From assembly GCF_026672425.1 (NCBI RefSeq), contig NZ_JAPPRC010000006.1, positions 310,001 through 374,000 of the forward strand: 64,000 bases of DNA. The letters are read 5' to 3'. Below are positions 37,236-45,441 of the stretch, in pieces (the stretch's first letter is position 1; every line of letters begins with the position of its first letter). Under the pieces are notes generated by a model. The model worked only from the letters and a program-made list of their open reading frames with translations, was not told where the DNA came from and did not search any database. This DNA is from Pannonibacter sp. SL95 (GTDB lineage Bacteria > Pseudomonadota > Alphaproteobacteria > Rhizobiales > Stappiaceae). The translations under genes were made by a program, and so were the position numbers.

Positions 37236-38543
37236 TCAGGTTCCGACCATGCGCAGCGGCTCGGCCTCGGTCGCTGCCGGTTCGTCGTGCCAGTCGATGT
37301 CCGGCGAGATCAGGCTCGCCAGCTGCGTCCGGTCGACGCTGTCATTGTCGGGGCTGGCCGCTGCCGGTGGCGGGCTGCCCGCACTGAGCACGACCTTGTT
37401 GCGTCCGGAGCGTTTTGCCCCATAGAGCGCGGCATCGGCATGGGCCATGGCCGCGTCGAGTGTGTCGATCGAGGCGCGGCCCGCGTGGATGCCAGCGCTT
37501 GTGGTGGTGATCAGAATGCCGCCTGTCGCTGCCCGCACCTCGGCCGCAAAGCGCTGACGCAGGCGATCGGCGAAGTTGAAGGCAGCCGTCTCATCCGCAT
37601 CCGGCAGGAAGACGACAAACTCCTCGCCGCCGAGGCGTCCAGCAATGTCGCCAGGGCGGCGCATCTGGTTGCAGGTCGCGGCAAACAGCAGCAGCATCTC
37701 ATCGCCCATGGCGTGGCCGTAGCGGTCATTGACCGACTTGAACTCATCGAGATCAAACAGGGCGACCGCGAAGTTGCGCTGCCGGGCGGCGCCAAGCTCC
37801 AGCCATAGCTGGACGCTTTCGAAGAACTCACGCCGGTTGGCAAGGCCGGTCAGGGGGTCGCGCCTGGCCTGCTCGCGCAGCAGGCGCTCTTCCTGTTCGA
37901 TGACCATGGCAAAGGCGCAAATGATCGTCGCCATGACCGACATGATCATCCAGAGCACGTAGACCGCAAAGACCTGCGAGGCCAACGCCTGCTCGAAGCT
38001 CTTCATGCCTTTCACATAGACGCCAACAAACATCACGCTCTGAAGCACCAGCTCCAGCGTCATCACCCAGCTCAGCCAGCGTGCGGCGCGAATGCGGTTG
38101 GTGTTCAATGTCACGCAGAGATAGATCGCGGCCATCGCCGTCATGGTCAGGCAGATGTGGAGATAGATGCTGCGGGCCAGATAAGTGTCGTAGAACGGCG
38201 GGTACAGGCATAGAGCCAGCCAGCCGACAGTTGGTGCCGCGGCCAGCAGATTGTATTTGTCGATGCGCCAGAACGCCGAGAGCGCCGCCACCCGGAAACC
38301 CATTCCACCCAGGATGAGCGCGTTGCCGATGACGATGCTGAGAAGGTCGGAAATCTGGCCGCGCAGGCTGACCAGCAGCATGCCAAAGCCGACCATGGTG
38401 AGGGCGATGGACCACAGGCGGATGGAATCCTTCTGCGCGCCGCTCTTGTGCATGGAAAAGCGCCACACAAAGAACAGCATGCCGGCACCGACCATTTGCA
38501 TGACGGTGAGAGCTGCGTTCAACGTGACGATATCCAGCCGCAT
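37236..38543 (-). CDS. Membrane diguanylate cyclase, GGEEF with I-site
   Basis: The 435-residue protein has six or seven membrane helices in residues 8-210 and a GGDEF domain (about 225-390). GGEEF is at 305-309 and the inhibitory site RPGD at 296-299, so it should produce c-di-GMP with feedback control. The C-terminal 50 residues are a disordered, Pro/Asp/Glu-rich tail. Its membrane part differs from that of the neighbouring cyclase at 34903, so this is not a recent duplication. The ATG at 38543 starts MRLDIVTLNAAL. It converges on ubiA with only 10 bases between the stops. Confidence 0.9.
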   Translation of the reverse strand: MRLDIVTLNAALTVMQMVGAGMLFFVWRFSMHKSGAQKDSIRLWSIALTMVGFGMLLVSLRGQISDLLSIVIGNALILGGMGFRVAALSAFWRIDKYNLLAAAPTVGWLALCLYPPFYDTYLARSIYLHICLTMTAMAAIYLCVTLNTNRIRAARWLSWVMTLELVLQSVMFVGVYVKGMKSFEQALASQVFAVYVLWMIMSVMATIICAFAMVIEQEERLLREQARRDPLTGLANRREFFESVQLWLELGAARQRNFAVALFDLDEFKSVNDRYGHAMGDEMLLLFAATCNQMRRPGDIAGRLGGEEFVVFLPDADETAAFNFADRLRQRFAAEVRAATGGILITTTSAGIHAGRASIDTLDAAMAHADAALYGAKRSGRNKVVLSAGSPPPAAASPDNDSVDRTQLASLISPDIDWHDEPAATEAEPLRMVGT

Positions 38544-38624
38544 CAGTCGCTCTTGGTGGGAGGGGGGCAACCAGTCCGGGCAATGATAAATTCCAGCCCG
38601 TTAATTTTTCCAGTATTTTGACAA

Positions 38625-38650
38625 GAAAATAGGCCGCTTTCCTGCGGCCC
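38625..38650 (-). terminator. Rho-independent terminator of the DUF6101-like gene
   Basis: GGCCGC (38632-38637) and GCGGCC (38644-38649) pair across a 6-base loop. On the minus strand the stem is followed by TATTTTCTTG. It is 15 bases beyond the stop codon of the gene at 38665. Confidence 0.7.
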
Positions 38651-38664
38651 ATTGTTTCGTCCTG

Positions 38665-39267
38665 TCAGGTCCTGGCGATGATCTCGCGTTCGCCGCGATG
38701 CACCGCCATTGGCTGGCTGCGCTGACCGGTCTTGCGCCGGTTGAGGAAGCGCGGTCGGCGGGCGGTCAGGGCATAGACCCGGCGACGCTGCGGAGCAAAG
38801 CTTGCGCCTGGCGCTTCGCTGATCGTGGAAATGGTGCCGTCCGGTTCGCACATGAGCAGTGGCAGCTTGAGGCTTTCGCCCCACATCGCCCAGTCATCGG
38901 CCAGATCTTCGGCGTTGTCGGCCTCACGCAGGGTGACGCAGAGGGCCGGATCAGGATGGCGCAGGAACAGGCGCGCATTGAGCGTGCCGGGCAGGGCGCC
39001 CGGTGCAATTTCGACCGCCACGCCCTGGAAGACATGGATCGGGACCACGAGGGTCAAGGGCAGGCCGGCGAGCGGTCGCTTGATGATGGCCGTATCCCGG
39101 TCGAGATAGATCCGGGCGGCAACCCGGGCAGCGCCGCCGGCGGGCGGGGCGCTCATGGTGGTGTCGAATTTGATCGGCAGGGAGGCCGGGTCGAGCCGCT
39201 TTGCGCTGCCCGACCCGGTTCCATGTGCTCCGTCAATGGCTGTCTGACGTCCCAATTGCCTCTCCAT
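38665..39267 (-). CDS. DUF6101-like protein, unknown function
   Basis: The 200-residue soluble protein has RLDPASLPIKFD near its start, a central beta-rich part (IIKRPLAGLPLTLVVPIHVFQGVAVE), LFLRHPDPALCVTL and an Arg-rich C-terminus. This matches my memory of the DUF6101 family, found in Hyphomicrobiales next to core genes; I am not certain of the number. No function is known. The sequence looks cytosolic, with no signal peptide. It is divergent from the tldE gene at 39497. Confidence 0.72.
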   Translation of the reverse strand: MERQLGRQTAIDGAHGTGSGSAKRLDPASLPIKFDTTMSAPPAGGAARVAARIYLDRDTAIIKRPLAGLPLTLVVPIHVFQGVAVEIAPGALPGTLNARLFLRHPDPALCVTLREADNAEDLADDWAMWGESLKLPLLMCEPDGTISTISEAPGASFAPQRRRVYALTARRPRFLNRRKTGQRSQPMAVHRGEREIIART

Positions 39268-39496
39268 CGGGCCCTGGTTTTTTTAGTTCGGGCCTCGTGA
39301 TGACTTCACCTTAGAGCGGCACTGCTACCCGCCCGCTTAACAGGCACGGTTAAAAAACCTTGATTTCAAAGAGGGTTACGAAAGGCTTGCGCGAATTGGT
39401 CAACGCATCGGAAACGTCTTTTGCGTCAATGCGGCTCTTGTTCGATGGCCCCCGCACGCCTAAACAGGGAACACCACCTCAAGACGGGATTCCGCG

Positions 39497-40840
39497 ATGA
39501 CGCAAGCGATCGACAAGAGCGAACTCGAGACCCGCGCGGCCCGGCTGGTCGAAGCCGCGCTGAAGGCCGGAGCCGATGCCTGCGACGCCGTCGCGGTCAC
39601 CGGCATGTCGCTGTCGGTCGAGGTGCGCGAGGGCAAGGTCGAGGAAACCGACCGGGCCGAAGGCGACGATGTCACCCTGCGCGTGTTCATCGGCCGCCGC
39701 AGCGCTTCCGTGTCTGCCAACACCATGGATGACCCGGCCGCGCTCGCCGAGCGGGCCGTCGCAATGGCGCGAGTGACCCCGGAAGACCCTTATGCCGGGC
39801 TGGCGGATCCGGCGCATCTCCTGCGGCAATTGCCGGAGCTCGACCTGCTGGATACGACTGAACTGTCGGCGGCTGATCTGAAGGATCTGGCCCTGGCGGC
39901 AGAGGCCGCCGGCCTGGATGTGGCCGGTGTCTCGAAATCCGGCGGGGCGAGTGCGTCCTGGCGTCTCGGCGGCATGGTCCTAGCCACCAGCCACGGCTTC
40001 ACCGGAGCCTACACGACCTCGCGCTATGGCCTGTCGATGACAGCAGTCGCCGGCGAAGGCACCGGCATGGAGCGCGATTACGACTACGATTACCAGACCT
40101 TCTTCGAGGACATGGAGGATGCGGCGCTGATCGGCCGACGTGCGGGCGAACGCGCGGTGCGCCGCCTGAAGCCGCAGAAGCTGACCACGCGCACGGCAAC
40201 CGTGCTCTACGAGGCGCGGGCCGCTCGCAGCTTCCTTGGGCATCTGGCCGGGGCCATCAACGGCGCAGCCATCGCGCGCGGGACCAGCTTCCTCAAGGAT
40301 CGCATGAACCAGGCGGTATTTGCACCGGGCATCCGCGTGACTGATGATCCGCTGAAGCCGCGCGGGGCTGCAACCCGGCCCTTCGACGGAGAGGGACTTG
40401 GCGGCGTGCCGCTCGACATGATCGAGGACGGGATCCTGCGCCACTGGTATCTGGACAGCGCCACCGCGCGCGAACTGGGCCTGACCCCGAATGGACGCGC
40501 CCATCGCGGCGGCGCCGGCACCTCGCCCGGAGCGACGAACCTGACCCTGCATCCGGGCAGCGATAGCCTCGAAGACATGATGCGCGCCGCCGGTAGCGGA
40601 CTGGTCGTGACGGATCTGATCGGCCATGGCGTCAATGGCGTCACCGGTGACTATTCCCGTGGCGCGTCCGGCTTCTGGTTCGAAAACGGTGAGATCGTCA
40701 TGCCGGTCAGCGAGATCACCATCGCTGGCAACCTCAAGGACATGTTTGCCCGGCTGCGGCCCGGGTCGGACCTCGATGCGCGTTACTCGGCCGCCGCTCC
40801 CAGCATTGCCATCGAGGGGCTGACCATTGCCGGCGCCTGA
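39497..40840 (+). CDS. pmbA: TldE/PmbA family protein
   Basis: The 447-residue protein is the non-catalytic partner of TldD in the TldD/TldE heterodimeric metalloprotease, known for maturing microcin B17 and degrading CcdA. The family sequences RSASVSANTMDD, EARAARSFLGHLAGAINGAAIARG, GIRVTDDPL and GHGVNGVTGDYSRGASGFWFENGE are present. It lacks the HExxxH motif. TldD itself is at 45442, about 4.6 kb downstream on the same strand. The IMPase-type gene overlaps its stop codon by 14 bases. Confidence 0.95.
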   Translation: MTQAIDKSELETRAARLVEAALKAGADACDAVAVTGMSLSVEVREGKVEETDRAEGDDVTLRVFIGRRSASVSANTMDDPAALAERAVAMARVTPEDPYAGLADPAHLLRQLPELDLLDTTELSAADLKDLALAAEAAGLDVAGVSKSGGASASWRLGGMVLATSHGFTGAYTTSRYGLSMTAVAGEGTGMERDYDYDYQTFFEDMEDAALIGRRAGERAVRRLKPQKLTTRTATVLYEARAARSFLGHLAGAINGAAIARGTSFLKDRMNQAVFAPGIRVTDDPLKPRGAATRPFDGEGLGGVPLDMIEDGILRHWYLDSATARELGLTPNGRAHRGGAGTSPGATNLTLHPGSDSLEDMMRAAGSGLVVTDLIGHGVNGVTGDYSRGASGFWFENGEIVMPVSEITIAGNLKDMFARLRPGSDLDARYSAAAPSIAIEGLTIAGA

Positions 40841-41627
40841 CCGTTCCCACGCCGAGGATCTGGCACTGCTGGAGATGGCGGCGCGCAAGTCCGGCGAAAT
40901 CGCGCTCGGCTTCTTTGGAAAGGACCCCAAGACCTGGATGAAGGAGGGCGTTTCGCCGGTCTCCGAAGCCGATCTTGCGGTGGATGCCTGGCTGAAGGAC
41001 GCGCTGCGGTCGGCCCGGCCGGACTATGGCTGGCTGTCGGAGGAAACCGCCGACACGCCCGACCGGCTCGACCGGCGGCGGCTGTTTATCGTCGACCCTA
41101 TTGATGGCACCCGGGCGTTTCTCGCCGGCAAGGACGAATGGACGGTTTCGCTGGCGATGGTTGAGGATGGCCGGCCCCGCGCGGCTGCCCTGTTCAATCC
41201 GGTGCGCGGCGAGATGTACCTGGCGCAGGAGGGGGGCGGCACGCGCCTCAATGGCCGCCTGATCCAGACCGGCGAGCGTCAGAGCCTCGTTGGCGCCCGT
41301 GTCTGCGGACCGGCCAGCCTGCTGACGCCGGCCACCCGGGCAGGGCTCCTCGCCGCCGGCACGATCGGCTCTCTCGCCTACCGGATTGCGCTGGTCGCCA
41401 AGGCAGATGTGGACGTGGCCGTTGCCCGGGCCCGCTCGCACGACTGGGATCTTGCGGCAGCCGATCTTTTGGTGCAGGAAGCGGGCGGAAGGCTGACCGA
41501 CCTGAGCGGGATGCAGCTGCGCTACAATCGCCAGACCCTGCGCCATCCGGAGCTGGTCGCCGCCGGGGAAACCCTGCTCGAGCCAGCGGTGCGCCTGTTT
41601 GCGGGCTTCGCCGACAAGGCGTCCTGA
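40827..41627 (+). CDS. Inositol monophosphatase-type phosphatase (CysQ-like)
   Basis: The 266-residue enzyme has the metal-binding set of the superfamily: SEE near 71-73, DPIDGTRAF with Asp90 and Asp93, and HDWDLAAADLL near the C-terminus. It could act on inositol-1-phosphate, 3'(2'),5'-bisphosphate nucleotides or another sugar phosphate. The start is a TTG (40827) that overlaps the tldE gene; the next ATG would remove the first 16 residues. DUF4170 and the lipid A genes follow on the same strand, and in many Hyphomicrobiales this order is conserved. Confidence 0.88.
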   Translation: MPAPDRSHAEDLALLEMAARKSGEIALGFFGKDPKTWMKEGVSPVSEADLAVDAWLKDALRSARPDYGWLSEETADTPDRLDRRRLFIVDPIDGTRAFLAGKDEWTVSLAMVEDGRPRAAALFNPVRGEMYLAQEGGGTRLNGRLIQTGERQSLVGARVCGPASLLTPATRAGLLAAGTIGSLAYRIALVAKADVDVAVARARSHDWDLAAADLLVQEAGGRLTDLSGMQLRYNRQTLRHPELVAAGETLLEPAVRLFAGFADKAS

Positions 41628-41681
41628 CCGTTTGCAATTCACCTGACCGGCCAGACGGCCCCTGAGGAGCAAGAACCGACG

Positions 41682-41921
41682 ATGAGCACCGAAACCGAGC
41701 CGAAGCAGCTTCTGCATCTCGTGTTTGGCGGCGAGCTGGAAAACCCCGCTGGCCTCACGTTCCGCGATCTCGACAAGCTCGACATCGTCGGCATCTTCCC
41801 GAACTATGCCACCGCCTATGTGGCGTGGAAGTCCAAGGCCCAGGCAACGGTGGACAATGCGCATATGCGCTACTTCATCGTGCACATGCACCGCCTGCTG
41901 GACCCGCACACCCAGGCCTGA
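41682..41921 (+). CDS. DUF4170 family small protein
   Basis: The 79-residue soluble protein reads KQLLHLVFGGELENPAG, FRDLDKLDIVGIFPNYATAY and ends HMRYFIVHMHRLLDP, which fits DUF4170 along its length. No function is known. It lies between the IMPase-type gene and the DUF374 acyltransferase, and its AGGAGCAAGAACCGACG ribosome site is clear. The persistent neighbourhood suggests a role linked to lipid A or envelope synthesis, which is inference. Confidence 0.9.
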   Translation: MSTETEPKQLLHLVFGGELENPAGLTFRDLDKLDIVGIFPNYATAYVAWKSKAQATVDNAHMRYFIVHMHRLLDPHTQA

Positions 41922-41965
41922 ACCGGGTCGGCTCCGGTTGCCTGCGCGAGGGCGGAAGGAACTCC

Positions 41966-42664
41966 ATGCTGAAGAAAATTGGCCGGCATCCCCTGTTGCT
42001 CAAGGCTGTCGGCACCACGATGGCGGCCTGGCTTCGCTTTGTCCGGCGCACCAACAGCATGGTCATCGATCCGCCCGATGCCTATGAACGGCTGAAGCCG
42101 GAACTGCCGGTGATCGTGGCCATGTGGCATGGCCAGCATTTCATGATGCCCTTCACCCGTCCGGACGGATGGTCGGTGCATGTGATGATTTCCCGCTCGG
42201 CCGATGGCGAGATCAACGCCATCGCCGCCGAGAAGCTGGGGCTGCAGCTCATTCGCGCCTCCGGCAGCCAGAAAGCGCACCAGATCACCAAGCGCGGCGG
42301 CCTGCGCGGCTTCATCGAAGCCATGCGTGTCCTGCGCGAAGGCAGCAGCATGGCGCTGACCGCAGATGTGCCGAAAGGCCCCGCCCGCGTGTCCGGCCCT
42401 GGCATCGTCCAGCTGGCGCGCCACTCGGGCAGGCCGATCGTGCCTTTCGCCATCGCCACCAGCCGCTCCATCGAACTGAATTCCTGGGACAAGGCCAGCA
42501 TCAACCTGCCGTTTGGCCAGGCTGCCATTGCGATTGGCGATTTCATCCACGTCAGCGCCGAGGCCAGCGACGAGGAAATGGAACAGGTGCGTCTCGCGGT
42601 CGAGGCCGGATTGAATGCGGTCACCCGCCGGGCTTACGAGCTGGTCGGGCGCAGCGATGGCTGA
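41966..42664 (+). CDS. DUF374 lysophospholipid acyltransferase-like protein
   Basis: The 232-residue protein has the MWHGQHFMMPF, ISRSADGE and TADVPKGPARV blocks of DUF374, a group distantly related to PlsC-type acyltransferases, with His55 as the candidate catalytic residue. An N-terminal hydrophobic patch suggests membrane association. Sitting between DUF4170 and waaA-lpxK, it may acylate lipid A or a phospholipid, but the acceptor is not known. The ATG at 41966 has GGAAGGAAC just before it; its stop overlaps the waaA start by 8 bases. Confidence 0.88.
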   Translation: MLKKIGRHPLLLKAVGTTMAAWLRFVRRTNSMVIDPPDAYERLKPELPVIVAMWHGQHFMMPFTRPDGWSVHVMISRSADGEINAIAAEKLGLQLIRASGSQKAHQITKRGGLRGFIEAMRVLREGSSMALTADVPKGPARVSGPGIVQLARHSGRPIVPFAIATSRSIELNSWDKASINLPFGQAAIAIGDFIHVSAEASDEEMEQVRLAVEAGLNAVTRRAYELVGRSDG

Positions 42665-43976
42665 TCGGGACAAGGTCGCCCGCTCCCTGACCTTGCGCGT
42701 CTGGCGCGCGCTTGCCAGTCTGGCCATGCCCGGCCTGAAACTCGTGCATGCCTCGCGGCTGAAGTCCGGCAAGGATGATCCTCAACGCGGCGACGAACGC
42801 TTCGGACAGGCAAGCCTTCCGCGTCCGGCGGGCCGGCTTGTCTGGGTCCACGCGGCCAGCGTCGGCGAGACCAATTCCATCCTGCCCTTGATTGAACGCC
42901 TGACGGGTGACGGGCACGCGGTGCTGCTGACCACGGTCACGCGCACATCGGCGGAAGTGGCCGCGCAGCGTCTGCCGGCCGGCGCCCTGCACCAGTTTGC
43001 CCCCTATGATGCACCGCAGCTGGTCAACCGGTTTCTGGATCACTGGCGGCCAGACCTTGCGCTGGTGGTCGAGTCCGAGCTGTGGCCGTCGACGTTCTCC
43101 CTGCTGGCTCTGCGCGGTGTGCCACTGGTGATCGTCAATGGCCGCATGTCGTCCCGCTCCTTTGCCGGCTGGCACCGGGCTGGACGGATCGCCCGGGCCC
43201 TGTTTTCCTGTGTTGACCTGTGTCTGGCGCAGAGCAATGGCGATGCCGCCCGCTACCGGGCGCTGGGCATTGCCAATGTCCGCTCGCCGGGCAACCTGAA
43301 ATACGACGCCGAACCGCCTGCTGCCGATCCGGATGCTCTGGCCGAGCTTGCAGCCAGCCTGTCGGACCGTCCGGTCTGGCTGGCGGCCTCTACCCATCCC
43401 GGCGAGGAAGAAATCGCGCTGGACGCGCAGGCTGAGCTTCTGCGCCGCCACCCCGATCTCCTGCTGCTGCTGATGCCACGCCATCCGGCGCGCGGGCAGG
43501 AAGTTGCGCTCCAGTTGACCGCCCGCAACCTTGGTTTTGCCCGCCGGTCGGCCGGCGAGCTGCCGAAGCCGGAGGATACGGTCTATCTGGTGGACACGCT
43601 GGGCGAGATGGGCCTCGCCCTGCGCCTGTCGCGGGTGGTGTTCCTGGGCGGGTCCTTTGCCCGCGTCGGCGGGCACAACCCGGTCGAGCCGGCCCAGCTG
43701 GCCGTGCCGCTTGTGACAGGCCCGCATGTTGCCAACGCCCGGGCCCTCTACCGCGATCTCTGGGAAGGCAAGGCCTCCCTGCGTGTGGCCGAACCCGAAG
43801 GCTTGGCGGCGGCAATCGATGGCCTGCTGGCGGACCCGGCTGCCGCCTCCGCCATGGCTGCGCGGGCCCTTGCGGTGGCCGGTGAGGGCGCCGGGGCGCT
43901 GCAGCGTGCATTGGACGAGCTTGCCCCGTTCCTTTACCCTAAACCGGCGATGACGGAGCCGGGAGACACGCGATGA
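42657..43976 (+). CDS. waaA: Kdo transferase (3-deoxy-D-manno-octulosonic acid transferase)
   Basis: The 439-residue GT30-type enzyme adds Kdo to lipid IVA at the inner membrane. It has WVHAASVGETNSILPLI, WPDLALVVESELWPS, the GNLKYD motif and a second Rossmann half with LGGSFARVGGHNPVEPA. The ATG at 42657 (MADRDKVA) overlaps the DUF374 stop by 8 bases and the stop overlaps lpxK by ATGA, so the genes are translationally coupled. Confidence 0.95.
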   Translation: MADRDKVARSLTLRVWRALASLAMPGLKLVHASRLKSGKDDPQRGDERFGQASLPRPAGRLVWVHAASVGETNSILPLIERLTGDGHAVLLTTVTRTSAEVAAQRLPAGALHQFAPYDAPQLVNRFLDHWRPDLALVVESELWPSTFSLLALRGVPLVIVNGRMSSRSFAGWHRAGRIARALFSCVDLCLAQSNGDAARYRALGIANVRSPGNLKYDAEPPAADPDALAELAASLSDRPVWLAASTHPGEEEIALDAQAELLRRHPDLLLLLMPRHPARGQEVALQLTARNLGFARRSAGELPKPEDTVYLVDTLGEMGLALRLSRVVFLGGSFARVGGHNPVEPAQLAVPLVTGPHVANARALYRDLWEGKASLRVAEPEGLAAAIDGLLADPAAASAMAARALAVAGEGAGALQRALDELAPFLYPKPAMTEPGDTR

Positions 43977-44995
43977 AGACCGCGCCATCGTTCTGGTGGC
44001 AGCCGGGCCTTGGTCCGAAGGCGCTTCTGCTCGGCCCCCTTGCCGCAGTCTATGGCCTTGTCGCCGGCCGGCGCATGCTCTCCGCCCCCTCCAGCCAGAG
44101 CCGGTTGCCGGTCATCTGCATCGGAAACTTCACCGTCGGGGGAACCGGCAAGACCCCCTTTGCCCTCAGGCTTTGCAGCCTGTTGCAGGCCGCCGGCCAT
44201 CGACCGGTGTTCCTGCTGCGCGGGTATGGCGGCAGCGAACGGGGGCCCTTGCTGGTCGATCCTGCGGTTCACACCAGCAGCCAAATCGGCGACGAGGCAT
44301 TCCTTCTGGCTGCCGCTGCCCCGACGATCATCGCCGCCGATCGCCCGTCGGGAGCAAGGCTCGCCGAGACGCTGGACGCGGATCTCATCCTGATGGACGA
44401 CGGCTTCCAGAACCCGGCGCTCGCCAAGGACCTTTCCCTGGTGCTGGTTGATGCGGCCGTCGGTGTCGGCAACGGCATGGTCCTGCCAGCGGGGCCGCTG
44501 CGTGCGCCTCTGTCCGTGCAGATCCGCCGCGCCGATGCGCTGGTTGTCGTGGGCGAGGGAACAAGGGCTGATGCGGTCATCCATCAGGCCGCACGGCGGG
44601 CATTGCCGCTGCTTCAGGCGCGGATCGTGCCGCAATCAGGGGGCCGCTTAGACGGCCTGCGCGTCCTGGCCTATGCCGGCATCGGGCGTCCGGAGAAGTT
44701 TTTTGCCAGCCTTGCCGGCTGCGGCGCGATCCTGGCCGAAACGGCGTCCTTTGCTGATCATCATGCGTTTTCGCAGGCGGATGCCGAGGCCCTGCTTACC
44801 CGGGCCCAGTCCCAAGGCCTGCAGCTTGTAACCACCGCCAAGGACATGGCGCGGATAGCCGCCAGTGAAGGCGAGATCTTCCGCTGGCTCGCGCGGGAAA
44901 GCGACGTTCTGGATGTGTCCATGGAGATCGAGCCGGAAGACCGGCTCATGACCCTCATCACCGACGCCTTGCGCCGGCGGGCATTCCGGGCCTGA
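43973..44995 (+). CDS. lpxK: Tetraacyldisaccharide 4'-kinase
   Basis: The 340-residue enzyme phosphorylates the 4' position of the lipid A disaccharide on the inner membrane. The P-loop GNFTVGGTGKTP is at 51-62 after a short N-terminal membrane-associated helix. RGYGG, IGDEAFLLA, and DDGFQNPAL (the catalytic Asp region) are present. It is the last gene of the IMPase-DUF4170-DUF374-waaA-lpxK set, and is convergent with DUF2093 (6 bases between stops). Confidence 0.96.
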   Translation: MKTAPSFWWQPGLGPKALLLGPLAAVYGLVAGRRMLSAPSSQSRLPVICIGNFTVGGTGKTPFALRLCSLLQAAGHRPVFLLRGYGGSERGPLLVDPAVHTSSQIGDEAFLLAAAAPTIIAADRPSGARLAETLDADLILMDDGFQNPALAKDLSLVLVDAAVGVGNGMVLPAGPLRAPLSVQIRRADALVVVGEGTRADAVIHQAARRALPLLQARIVPQSGGRLDGLRVLAYAGIGRPEKFFASLAGCGAILAETASFADHHAFSQADAEALLTRAQSQGLQLVTTAKDMARIAASEGEIFRWLARESDVLDVSMEIEPEDRLMTLITDALRRRAFRA

Positions 44996-45001
44996 GACGG
45001 A

Positions 45002-45226
45002 TCAGCCGGCCTTGCCTTCGAACTGCATGAAGCGGTTGTAGGCCGCTTCCGCGTCGACATAGGCTTCCTGGCGTTCAACGCTCCAGTATTTCAGTTCATC
45101 CAGCGGGATCGCCTGACCGGTCACGGCGCAGCGCACGAAGGTTCCCGGCGCTTCGACCTGGTAGTCGCCGTCAAGGTAACGGATGCGGGCCTCGCCCGGC
45201 ACGCGCGGCGTTTCATAGCGGTTCAT
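45002..45226 (-). CDS. DUF2093 family small protein
   Basis: The 74-residue protein reads ARIRYLDGDYQVEAPGTFVRC then AVTGQAIPLDELKYWSVERQEAY, which fits DUF2093 throughout. The single Cys in RCAVTG and the rest suggest a small binding protein; no function is known. The ATG at 45226 (MNRYETPRVPG) is the family start. It is convergent with lpxK. Confidence 0.9.
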   Translation of the reverse strand: MNRYETPRVPGEARIRYLDGDYQVEAPGTFVRCAVTGQAIPLDELKYWSVERQEAYVDAEAAYNRFMQFEGKAG

Positions 45227-45441
45227 CGGCGTCTCTCGCAGTCTGACAGCGTGTGGTTCGCCGGTTATGGGCGAGGCGGGGCCTGCGGTCAATCGGTTGG
45301 CCTTGCCAGGGACAGGAAGAACGCAATCCGGATCGAGTGTCCTGCCGGGGATGAAATCATCGGCGAAGTGGTTATGTTAGGGACATGATGCGCGGGAGTC
45401 GCCGCGCCAATCTGTTTGACCGCCCTCTCGAAAGGCCACCG

